From: Desulfotruncus alcoholivorax DSM 16058
GTDB lineage: Bacteria > Bacillota > Desulfotomaculia > Desulfotomaculales > Desulfallaceae
Assembly (NCBI RefSeq): GCF_000430885.1
Contig: NZ_AUMW01000002.1
Span: 1-64,000 of the forward strand
Reading direction: 5' to 3'
DNA: 64,000 nt
The position numbers were made by a program, and so were the translations under genes. Below, piece by piece: positions 44,191-51,419 of the stretch (its first letter is position 1; each line of letters starts with the position of its first letter). Under the pieces are notes generated by a model, which searched no databases, was not told the origin of the DNA, and saw only the letters and a list, made by a program, of their open reading frames with translations.

Positions 44191-44559
44191 TCATTCCTCC
44201 TTGGAGTCAAAAGGAATCCTGCCAAATTCTTCGTTCAGCCTCTTCGCTATTTTTTCCGTTTTTTCATGACCAAGGAGCCTGGCCAGAATTTCTAAATACC
44301 TGATGATAAACTTCACGAACATATCATCGACCGGCAAGTCCGGGTTTTTATTCAAACCGGCAGCTAACCCTGCGCACGTTATCCCATCCTGGCCGTACTG
44401 CAGCAACTCTATTTCCTTATACTCCTGGGAAAGCTCCCACACAACCCTTTCCACCAAAAGGTTCACAGAAAACGTTCCAAGATACTTCGCCGACTCAGTC
44501 CACATCTCCCTCAGCATCGTTTCATAACGCTCGATCTGATTCTCGATGAGTTCGCACAT
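44191..44559 (-). CDS. Uncharacterised helical protein, first gene of the stressosome cluster
   Basis: A 122-residue, probably all-helical acidic protein (MCELIENQIERYETML at the start, FIIRYLEILARLLGHEKTEK near the end). I do not recognise the family. The ATG at 44559 has GGAGGG 7 bases upstream; a TTG five codons earlier is open but overlaps that site. It lies only 3 bases before the KaiC-like gene, so a partner or regulator of that ATPase is the natural guess. Confidence 0.75.
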   Translation of the reverse strand: MCELIENQIERYETMLREMWTESAKYLGTFSVNLLVERVVWELSQEYKEIELLQYGQDGITCAGLAAGLNKNPDLPVDDMFVKFIIRYLEILARLLGHEKTEKIAKRLNEEFGRIPFDSKEE

Positions 44560-44574
44560 AATTAGTCCCTCCAA

Positions 44575-44700
44575 ACCATACCTTACTAGGAAGACCGGGG
44601 CACGGTTTTTGCCCTTATCAAAGCCTCAGCTCCGATGACTCCGATATGGGTGCTTAAAGTGGACCCATTAGAAAGGGACCTCCTTTCCATTCCTTGGTAT
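44575..44700 (-). promoter_or_regulatory. Structured leader of the stressosome cluster, type unknown
   Basis: On the minus strand the leader holds a stem ATGGGT/ACCCAT, a stretch TCGGAGTCATCGGAGC and a second stem GGGC/GCCC around AAAAACCGT, ending about 15-25 bases before the first gene. It may be a regulatory RNA. It does not show the conserved core of the cyclic di-GMP-I riboswitch, and I cannot match it to another class. Confidence 0.35.
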
Positions 44701-44707
44701 TTTTATT

Positions 44708-44736
44708 TTATTATTATTGACGATAGTATTTTCCAA
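44708..44736 (-). promoter_or_regulatory. Possible promoter of the stressosome cluster
   Basis: On the minus strand there is TTGGAA (44731-44736), a 17-base spacer and TAATAA (44708-44713), about 150 bases before the first gene. The -10 box is weak. Confidence 0.35.
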
Positions 44737-44927
44737 CCCCAATAATATCAAAGGGTAAGCTCGAGAACAATATGAATATGAGCCTTGAAAACATCTGTGC
44801 AACGTTTTCTCATAAGTTAATTGTATCTTAAATTTGGCTTTTCGTTGTCCGACTTCCTGGGTCCATTATTGTATTTCCTCATTTTAGCACAAATCTCTTT
44901 CAGAACAAAATTAAAAGCCCGCAGCCA

Positions 44928-45150
44928 GTGGACGGTGAGGAAAGTGTCACCATTGTTACCCTGATGCTTTCCCTGGCCGGCAACCTGGCCCGGCGCTTGA
45001 AAACCCTGCATGGTGATCTTGGATGCCTACTTTGCGGTGAGGCCGACTTTTTTAATAGACGGGGACTGTGTTGGCAAAGATGGCCGGCGCCTGCTCCACG
45101 TGATTACCAAGGCCAAAGACAATGCGGGTGGATATGAAGGACCGCAAGAG
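44928..45150 (+). pseudogene. Transposase fragment, frameshifted
   Basis: The first phase (44928-45005) reads SVTIVTLMLSLAGNLARRLK. A shift in the AAAACCC run then leads to MVILDAYFAV followed by VGKDGRRLLHVITKAKDNAG. These are consecutive pieces of one DDE-type transposase, in which LDAYFAVGP carries a catalytic Asp. Both ends are missing and the part after 45150 is not transposase-like. The rest of the open frame (to 45621) is not recognised. The exact insertion-sequence family is not certain. Confidence 0.6.
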
Positions 45151-45556
45151 ATAACATGTTACTGCCCATACAAATTGTCGGTAATGGAATCATTGCCAAT
45201 GGCGGTGGGTAACAAATTATACCATGCTGCAGGAAAAATGACAATGAATGCAGAAAAGCCGTCTCATGCTTCAAAAATCAAGCAGGAGACGGCTTTGTCA
45301 TCGTTGGCGCAACAAAGGGATCCAGAATTTGGCGGATCAATCCCTATGCTGCACGATGACATAAAGCCACAACTCAACATGAGAATACCAATTTACTGCC
45401 CAGATTTCAACAGTTATTTTGAATGCCCGGAAAAATATTTACCTCAAGAAGTACGTTGTACACGGGATGCTTCTCACAAAACGCATAGACATACCGGTTG
45501 GAAACGCTTCATCGTTCCTGACCATGTGAACAAGGTGCCGGTGAGTATGTTCAAAA

Positions 45557-45808
45557 TCAAACCGGCTGAGTTGGATCGGCCGAAGATCCTCGACGAAAAA
45601 CGCATAATTGTCCTGCGATGACGGCCTCCAGCCAGTCGTTCTCAATAATCCAGCGCCGGATGTTGCTCTCGCCCTGGCCGGCATCGCCCGTGAAAAGCGA
45701 CGAGCCGTTGTGTACCTCGGCGATACGGCTGCCCAGCGCTGTGTTGTGCTTCATCTTACTGAGCATGTTGACCAGGAACATCAGCTGGCCGGCATTTGCC
45801 CTGGGATT
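45557..45808 (-). pseudogene. hsdM: hsdM (type I restriction-modification methylase) fragment
   Basis: On the minus strand a short piece reads GSRIAEVHNGSSLFTGDAG, then NIRRWIIENDWLEAVIA. This is the well-known HsdM segment near the NPPF-containing methylase core (usual form VHNGSPLFTGDAGSGESNIR). Upstream in frame is NPRANAGQLMFLVNML. There is no NPPF motif, no start, and no hsdS or hsdR nearby. After AVIAGQ the sequence departs from the family. It is a remnant only. Confidence 0.65.
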
Positions 45809-45823
45809 GTGATATGATAACTA

Positions 45824-45856
45824 AAGCCCGCATTTCCTTTAAAGGAAGGCGGGCTT
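45824..45856 (+). terminator. Hairpin AAGCCCGC/GCGGGCTT
   Basis: A perfect 8-bp stem with an inner CCTTTAAAGG palindrome lies between the hsdM relic and the NCS1 gene stop. Followed by ATAT rather than a T-run, it may serve as terminator of the NCS1 gene on the minus strand. Confidence 0.45.
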
Positions 45857-45888
45857 ATATGCCACCATGTTTCGCGATTTAGATAACT

Positions 45889-47247
45889 TTAGTGCCTGAC
45901 CCCGGCATGGGTTTCAGCCATGACGGACGGTTGCGTTATTTTCACTGCCGCGTGGTAAACCACTACGCTCACAAAAAGACTCAGGAAGTAGCTAATGTCC
46001 GCTCCCCCCAGGTAGTTTTTGGCGACGGGCCCGGTGTACAGAACCGAACTCATAAAAGGTATGGAGATTAACACACCGCAAAGAAATGAAGCAATGCCAA
46101 TCCATCCCTTTGGATCATTTTTCCGCAACGGATTGGCCTTGTGATAATAAAAGTCGCTCAGCACCACGCCCAGCCAGGGAGCGATCCAGTATGAAAGCAG
46201 GAGCAGGAAATTGGTATAGGTATCGGCCAGTTTACCGCTCCCGAAGGATACAATCAGCGCACCGAGGCCGGCGGTAATCAGGGCTGAAGTCCATCGTTTC
46301 AACGGGAGACCCATCGCCAAGGCAGCCAGTCCCCCGCTGTACATGGCCATCGCATTGACCGGCAGGATACTGATAATTACCGTGATCAGAGCTGGTATCG
46401 TGAACACCCCCATCAGCCCGGCAAAGAAATCCATGGGTCCCGTATGCATGCCCAGTGTCGCTGTCAAGGCGCCTAAAATTTCCAACCAAATACAAACAGA
46501 CAAAGCTCCCCCAAAAGAAAACTGCCAAAGTTTTTTCTTCGGTGTATTTTCCGGCAGGTACCGGGCGTAATCCGTACTGATGGGGCAGTAGCTAATCTGG
46601 TAAGAAAACGTAACGGCTATGGCAAGGATGAACATCCCCAAATTGAATCCACCTGTTCCCGAAGACGAATGGCTCAAAATATCAGGTAGGTTTTGCACGG
46701 TTATCACAGACATGATAACAAACAGCGCGCCGGTAACCAACGACATCCAGTGGGCAAAGGCGTGAATGAAATTATAGCCGTACACAGCGACGAGCAAGGT
46801 AACGGCGGTAATCAACAATAACGAGGAATGATAGCCCAAGGGCAAAATCTTTTGCAATGCCATAACCGCAAGAACAAGATTAACTCCCAGCCAACCGATG
46901 TTATTCACCAGGTTTAGAAAGGATAATCCGATTACGCCGGCCTTCCCGAAGGCTCTTTTGCTGGCAGGAATCAGCGGCTGGCCTAATTCCGCACCGATGG
47001 ATGAACTTAAGGCCAGGAAAGCCGCTCCGGCAATATTGCCGATAATAATCGCCAGGATGGCATACTTTATTGATAACCCGAACTCAACCCCCAAAAAACC
47101 TGTAAACCAGGTGACTACGTTCAGGTTGATGGCAAACCAAATGGTAAACATTTGACTTGGCCGGCCGTGCCGTTCCTCTTTCGGGATCGGTTCAATGCCA
47201 TAAGGTTCCACCTCCAAAACTTTTTCCTGATACGTTGTTTCCTGCAT
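45889..47247 (-). CDS. NCS1-family (cytosine/purine permease-like) transporter
   Basis: A 452-residue membrane protein with about twelve hydrophobic helices and the NCS1 architecture of CodB, CytX and PucI-type permeases (N-terminal GIEPIPKEERHG before helix 1, SYCPISTDYARYLPE in the middle). Family members import nucleobases, hydantoins or the thiamine precursor HMP. The striking point is control by the cobalamin riboswitch at 47362-47511. The cargo may therefore be a cobamide-related base such as a benzimidazole or purine lower-ligand precursor, which is inference. AAGGAGGG lies 6 bases before the ATG. Confidence 0.9.
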   Translation of the reverse strand: MQETTYQEKVLEVEPYGIEPIPKEERHGRPSQMFTIWFAINLNVVTWFTGFLGVEFGLSIKYAILAIIIGNIAGAAFLALSSSIGAELGQPLIPASKRAFGKAGVIGLSFLNLVNNIGWLGVNLVLAVMALQKILPLGYHSSLLLITAVTLLVAVYGYNFIHAFAHWMSLVTGALFVIMSVITVQNLPDILSHSSSGTGGFNLGMFILAIAVTFSYQISYCPISTDYARYLPENTPKKKLWQFSFGGALSVCIWLEILGALTATLGMHTGPMDFFAGLMGVFTIPALITVIISILPVNAMAMYSGGLAALAMGLPLKRWTSALITAGLGALIVSFGSGKLADTYTNFLLLLSYWIAPWLGVVLSDFYYHKANPLRKNDPKGWIGIASFLCGVLISIPFMSSVLYTGPVAKNYLGGADISYFLSLFVSVVVYHAAVKITQPSVMAETHAGVRH

Positions 47248-47274
47248 GGTTTTCCCTCCTTAAAATTTGTGTAA

Positions 47275-47312
47275 AAAAATAAAAAATCCACATCCCAATC
47301 GGGTGTGGATTT
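47275..47312 (-). terminator. Terminator downstream of the cobalamin riboswitch
   Basis: On the minus strand AATCCACA pairs with TGTGGATT around CCCGATTGGGA, followed by TTTTTATTTTTTT. It lies between the riboswitch and the NCS1 gene, so the riboswitch probably acts by transcription termination. Confidence 0.85.
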
Positions 47313-47361
47313 TAGCCATCATCCTCACCTAAGCTCACCTATACTCGAGGCAGCGTGGTAA

Positions 47362-47511
47362 TTTACAGGCAGGTCTCCTGACTCGGGTTCATCGCTTAAT
47401 TGCACCTTCCCCCAAAACGGAGTGGCATTTGCAACAAGCTTCCCCTCACAGTGGCGGGTCCGTCCAAGAATCTCACTTGGTTCCCTATTCTCCCTCCCGG
47501 GCACCTGTAAA
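47362..47511 (-). promoter_or_regulatory. Cobalamin riboswitch
   Basis: On the minus strand, in order: P1 arm TTTACAGG, GGTGCCCGGG, GAATAGGGAA, a GTGAGATTCTTGGACGGACC core with CCCGCCACTGTGA, GCCACT, GGGGGAAGG, GATGAACCCGAGTCAGGAGA, then CCTGCC and the P1 arm CCTGTAAA. This is the full B12-box layout. It controls the NCS1 permease gene through the terminator at 47275-47312. Confidence 0.95.
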
Positions 47512-47598
47512 ACAAAAATATTAAATTAACTAACAAGGATATTATAGGAAATGCTTTTAGCTGTCAAGCCCCAAATGACGAACAGAAATGCATGATCC

Positions 47599-47667
47599 CT
47601 ACTTCCCCTGGTTAAACTTTCTTTGCAAATGACGGCAGTGCCAATGCCTGGCCTTGCGGATTTTCAT
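47599..47667 (-). CDS. Possible 22-residue basic peptide after gtrA
   Basis: ATG at 47667 follows GAGGTGATAACA, in which the gtrA stop TGA is embedded. It encodes MKIRKARHWHCRHLQRKFNQ plus two residues, with many Arg, Lys and His. The good ribosome site and coupling to gtrA speak for translation; the tiny size speaks against. No function is known. Confidence 0.3.
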   Translation of the reverse strand: MKIRKARHWHCRHLQRKFNQGK

Positions 47668-47672
47668 TGTTA

Positions 47673-48098
47673 TCACCTCGCGTAAGAATATTTTTCATCT
47701 TTAAACACCCAATACTTGCTGCCGGTATAGTTCACAACAAGGGACATTCCCGTAGCCATTGTTTTGCAGATGAACATATTAAAGCCAAAGTTATGGCTGA
47801 CAACATAAAGAGTGATGGATGATACCGAGAGGGCCAAAGCGTTGACCGTGACAAATTTCAAGATCTCCGCCCTGCTCGGGACATTTTTACTTTGAAAGGT
47901 CCAATACTTGTTAAGGAGATAACTGTTTACCATCCCACACCAGTAAGAGATCACCTGAACCGCCAGGTAATAATCGTAGAACCAGTGGTACAGCAGAAAA
48001 AACACAAGATAATCAATGAGCGTATTGGACAGACCCACCAGGGAAAAGAGAAGCAGGGAGCGAGCGTTTTGTTTTATTGCCTGATCGCTGCTATTCAT
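47673..48098 (-). CDS. GtrA-family membrane protein
   Basis: A 141-residue protein with four hydrophobic helices, as in the GtrA/DPMS3 family (LLLFSLVGLSNTLIDYLVFF, YLLNKYWTFQS, MATGMSLVVNYTGSKYWVF). GtrA-like proteins are thought to help move lipid-linked sugars across the membrane. The ATG at 48098 has GGAGGGG upstream and overlaps the preceding glycosyltransferase by 8 bases, so the two are probably made together. Partner of the GT2 and GT39 genes. Confidence 0.9.
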   Translation of the reverse strand: MNSSDQAIKQNARSLLLFSLVGLSNTLIDYLVFFLLYHWFYDYYLAVQVISYWCGMVNSYLLNKYWTFQSKNVPSRAEILKFVTVNALALSVSSITLYVVSHNFGFNMFICKTMATGMSLVVNYTGSKYWVFKDEKYSYAR

Positions 48099-49050
48099 GG
48101 GATTCCCCTCCCCGGCCGAAGCCTGCTTTACTGCTGATAATATAGAGCGGTCTGTCTTTAGTCTCATCGTAAATCCGTCCGATGTACTCGCCGAGGATCC
48201 CTAAAATGGTTAAGATGGTGCCGTTGAAAAATAAACTGGTTGCCATGACGGATGTCCAGCCAGGCACGGTATAGGGTGTAAATAGTCTCTCAAAGATCGC
48301 AAAGAGTAAATAGAGGAAGCTCAGGGACGAAAATAAAAACCCCAGGTAAATTGCCAGTTTGAGCGGCTTGTGCGAAAAGGAGGTCAGCGCATCCAAAGAT
48401 AATTTAATCATTTTGCGAAGCGGGTATTTGGTCTCACCGGCAAAACGTTTCTCCCGAACGTATTCGACGGACGTTTGGCGAAAACCGACCCAACTGACCA
48501 GCCCCCGTACAAACCGGTTTTTCTCTTTAATATTTTTCATAACGTTGCAGACCTTGCGATCAATCAATCTGAAATCACCGGTATCGACCGGGATATCAAC
48601 ATCCGTTATGGACCTTAGCAGCCTGTAAAACATGGCCGCCGTCCATTTTTTAAAGAAGGTTTCTCCTTTGCGCTCTTTTCGTGTGGCGTAAACAACCTCA
48701 TAACCTTCCTGCCACTTCTCGATCATTTGCAAAATGATCTCAGGCGGGTCCTGCAGGTCCGCATCAATGACCACAATGGCCTGCCCCAGGGCATTGTCCA
48801 TGCCTGCGCTGATGGCAATCTGGTGCCCAAAGTTTCTGGAGAAATTAATAAGTTTTACATTGGTGTCCTGTTGGCATATTTGGCTGAGAATTTGAGCTGT
48901 TTTATCCACACTGCCGTCATTTACAAACAATAATTCGTATGGACGGCCCGTTTTATCCATCACTTTCTTTAATCTTTCATAGGTAACTGCAATGACTTCT
49001 TCTTCGTTAAAAACCGGAACAACAATCGAATAGGTCACTTCAGAGTTCAT
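48091..49050 (-). CDS. GT2 polyprenyl-phosphate glycosyltransferase (GtrB/YkcC-like)
   Basis: A 319-residue protein: a cytosolic GT-A domain (SIVVPVFNEEEVI, VVIDADLQDPPEII with DxD-type motif, TGDFRLIDRKV) followed by two C-terminal membrane helices near 230-300. It loads a sugar from a nucleotide sugar onto undecaprenyl phosphate. The lipid-linked sugar would then be used by the GT39 protein encoded upstream. This GT2 plus GT39 layout resembles B. subtilis ykcC-ykcB. Confidence 0.93.
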   Translation of the reverse strand: MNSEVTYSIVVPVFNEEEVIAVTYERLKKVMDKTGRPYELLFVNDGSVDKTAQILSQICQQDTNVKLINFSRNFGHQIAISAGMDNALGQAIVVIDADLQDPPEIILQMIEKWQEGYEVVYATRKERKGETFFKKWTAAMFYRLLRSITDVDIPVDTGDFRLIDRKVCNVMKNIKEKNRFVRGLVSWVGFRQTSVEYVREKRFAGETKYPLRKMIKLSLDALTSFSHKPLKLAIYLGFLFSSLSFLYLLFAIFERLFTPYTVPGWTSVMATSLFFNGTILTILGILGEYIGRIYDETKDRPLYIISSKAGFGRGGESHE

Positions 49051-49088
49051 AAAATCAACTCCCTAACCTTTAAACATATGACTTATTT

Positions 49089-51173
49089 TTAAAGGTCGAT
49101 TATATATAATGTCTCATCGTTCCTCATACCCATAAGATCCCATTGAGTGAAGTTCGATTGCCACTCTTCCCGGGGGACCTCCGTGCTGTTTGCCCGAATC
49201 CACTCCAGCACTTCACTGCTGCCTCTTCCGCCTCCACCTCCGAAGCCGGAGCCCGAAGGTATCAAGAAATATTTCACTTCTTTGTCTGCCACCAATTTTT
49301 TTAATTTGTCAACCGTTAGAATAGGGTCGGAGCCCGAAAACCCTCCCATGGCCATGACGGCTTGGCCGGTTTCAATGATATAAGGCGCGGCAGTGTGGGA
49401 ATCGGTGCAGGCAAAAAGGTAAGTTTCCCCTGTGTTATTCTCGGTTAGATATTCAAGCAGTTTCGTATTAATACCGGAGTCCGGCCCGCCCCCCATACGC
49501 TGTCGATTTTGTCCATCCGGTTGATTTGACCCGGCTTGTTGATTCGGTCCCCCCGGTTGATTTGGTCCCCTTTGTTGAACCGGTCCGGCCTGCGGCAGCA
49601 TGCTGTTGTCGCCATACAGCAACGGAGTAGCCGCCCAGTACAATGGCGCCACCAGCAATACCAGCATTCCGGCCATGGCGGCCATCGATGACAGTTTCTC
49701 TTTCTTTACGGCAAGGAACAATATCAGGGATAACCCGGTTCCCGCCGCCCCAATGCCGGTTGACCATCCCATGCCGATTTGTTTTTGAAATGGCTGCAGA
49801 ACATACAGTTCAAAAGCCGTGCTAATCAGAAGGCCTGATGGCAGCAGCCACATTTTCCAGCCCTCTTTGTTGCTGTATTGGTTCCAAAGCTCCACCCAAC
49901 CGGCTCCTGCCAGTGCCGCAACGGGCGGGGCGAGCATGATCAGATAATATTGATGGAAGAAGCCCGCCACACTGAAGAAGGCCATAACCGGAAGCAACCA
50001 GGCCAGCCAAAACAAGGTCTCCTTTTGTTTGGCGGTGAGCGGCTTTCGGCGGCCAATGCCTGCCAGCAAGCCAGCGCAGGCGAAGGCTACAAAGGGCAGC
50101 AACCAGCTGGCTTGCCCGGAAAGTTCGGTTTGCAACAGACGCAGCGGACCTGCCTGACCGGTTCCGAACATACCGCCGCCCCCTCGTCCTTGAGGTCCGC
50201 CACCGCCCGGCATCGGTCCCGGCCTTCCGGCACCGTCCGGACCGGTGCCCTCCGTCCTGTTGTTACCGTACTGGGTCATTTGCGGCGGGTTGGACATGTT
50301 ATTGACATCCTGCTGCACTTGCTGCCGGCCGGGCATGTTGTTTCCGTCCTGCTGTGTCGCGCTTCGACCCGCGCCTCCCCTGTTCATTCCCGTAAGGCGG
50401 GATAACCCGTTATAGCCCAAAGCCAGCTCCAATACGGAGTTTGTTTGACTGCTTCCGATGTATGGCCTGTTTTCCTGTGGGATCGAATCGACCGCCACCG
50501 CCCAGGACAGGGATACACCGGCCATTACAACGGTTGCCGCCGCAAGGACGGCCAGTTTCTTTTTCCACTCGCGCTTGAAGGCAAGCAGGTAAAACAAGTA
50601 AAAAGCCGGTACAACCATGTAAGCTTGCAGCATCTTCATATTAAAGCCGACACCAATCATGGCAAAGGCTCCAAGAACCCAAAACAGCTTCTGATCACCA
50701 ATCCCCCGAAACAACATCCAGGTTGCGAGAAGGAGCGTAAATACCAATAAGCTGTCAATATTATTGGTGCGGCTCACCGCAACAGCAACCGGCGTACATG
50801 CCATAATCAGGCTGGCGAGCCGGGCAGCCGTTTGACCGAAAGTTGGCTTAACCAAGCGATACATCAGCAAAACGGAACCGACGCCGGCCAAAGCCTGTGG
50901 GAGTATTACGCTCCAGCCGTGGACTCCGAAAATATAGGCAAATATGGCCTGGATCCAAAAGGCCACCGGCGGTTTATCCACCGTTACAAACCCGGCCGGG
51001 TCAAAGGAAGCGTAGAAAAAATTGTGCCAGCTTTGCAGCATGCTGGTTACGGCTGAAGTATAATAGGCGTTGGCGTACCGATTATTCCAGATATTGTAAA
51101 TATTTAAGAAAGCGGCTAATACAGCAATGCCTGTCAGGATTATGTCTATACGCCGGCCTTGCTTTGGTCTCAT
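49089..51173 (-). CDS. GT39/ArnT-like membrane glycosyltransferase (YkcB-like)
   Basis: A 694-residue protein with about twelve membrane helices. Near the start it has the YTSAVTSMLQSWHNFFYASF segment and the VDKPPVAFW motif of the PMT/ArnT family. A low-complexity loop rich in Gly, Gln, Asn and Pro lies about residues 270-355, with another about 545-585 (GPNQPGGPNQQAG), both probably outside the cell. A soluble C-terminal domain follows. It transfers sugar from polyprenyl phosphate to a surface acceptor, not identified. I use the second ATG (51173), with AAAGGGGG upstream. CTGAA arrays lie in the promoter region. Confidence 0.9.
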   Translation of the reverse strand: MRPKQGRRIDIILTGIAVLAAFLNIYNIWNNRYANAYYTSAVTSMLQSWHNFFYASFDPAGFVTVDKPPVAFWIQAIFAYIFGVHGWSVILPQALAGVGSVLLMYRLVKPTFGQTAARLASLIMACTPVAVAVSRTNNIDSLLVFTLLLATWMLFRGIGDQKLFWVLGAFAMIGVGFNMKMLQAYMVVPAFYLFYLLAFKREWKKKLAVLAAATVVMAGVSLSWAVAVDSIPQENRPYIGSSQTNSVLELALGYNGLSRLTGMNRGGAGRSATQQDGNNMPGRQQVQQDVNNMSNPPQMTQYGNNRTEGTGPDGAGRPGPMPGGGGPQGRGGGGMFGTGQAGPLRLLQTELSGQASWLLPFVAFACAGLLAGIGRRKPLTAKQKETLFWLAWLLPVMAFFSVAGFFHQYYLIMLAPPVAALAGAGWVELWNQYSNKEGWKMWLLPSGLLISTAFELYVLQPFQKQIGMGWSTGIGAAGTGLSLILFLAVKKEKLSSMAAMAGMLVLLVAPLYWAATPLLYGDNSMLPQAGPVQQRGPNQPGGPNQQAGSNQPDGQNRQRMGGGPDSGINTKLLEYLTENNTGETYLFACTDSHTAAPYIIETGQAVMAMGGFSGSDPILTVDKLKKLVADKEVKYFLIPSGSGFGGGGGRGSSEVLEWIRANSTEVPREEWQSNFTQWDLMGMRNDETLYIIDL

Positions 51174-51271
51174 TGTCAGGTTCCCCCTTTGATTCATCTT
51201 GTCTTATTGCAGCTATAGGCAGCCCCACGTGATGTCCGGGCCTTTTTCTTTTACAATAATAACCCCTATTG

Positions 51272-51331
51272 CTGAATTGTCGCTTAATAATAACTGAACA
51301 TTGATTGAATAATGGCTGAATATATGCTGAA
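51272..51331 (+). promoter_or_regulatory. Array of CTGAA sites on an 11-bp period upstream of the GT39 gene
   Basis: CTGAA at 51272, 51294, 51316 and 51327 and TTGAA at 51305 all lie in phase, with steps of 22, 11, 11 and 11 bases. This is the pattern of OmpR-type response regulator binding sites (one site per DNA turn). The same array precedes the response regulator gene (53711-53748). Confidence 0.75.
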
Positions 51332-51377
51332 AAAACAACGGCATTCATACACAGATAAAACCGCGTAAGAATGCCGT
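51332..51377 (-). terminator. Terminator after the histidine kinase gene
   Basis: On the minus strand ACGGCATTC pairs perfectly with GAATGCCGT (plus positions 51338-51346 and 51369-51377), then TGTTTTTTC. It separates the two-component genes from the GT39 operon. Confidence 0.8.
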
Positions 51378-51419
51378 AATTGAAGTTGGGCCGGGATGAT
51401 TTTTTTGAAACACTGGAGC

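Noticed and set aside
44600-44680. Fluoride riboswitch on the plus strand or cyclic di-GMP-I riboswitch on the minus strand
   Set aside because: Only short pieces (GATGACTCC, and AAGGGCAAA) resemble the known cores; the order and partner helices are missing.
45160-45621. Rest of the 203-codon frame after the transposase piece
   Set aside because: No motif, no start and no likeness to transposase after about residue 45; probably open by chance over decayed DNA.
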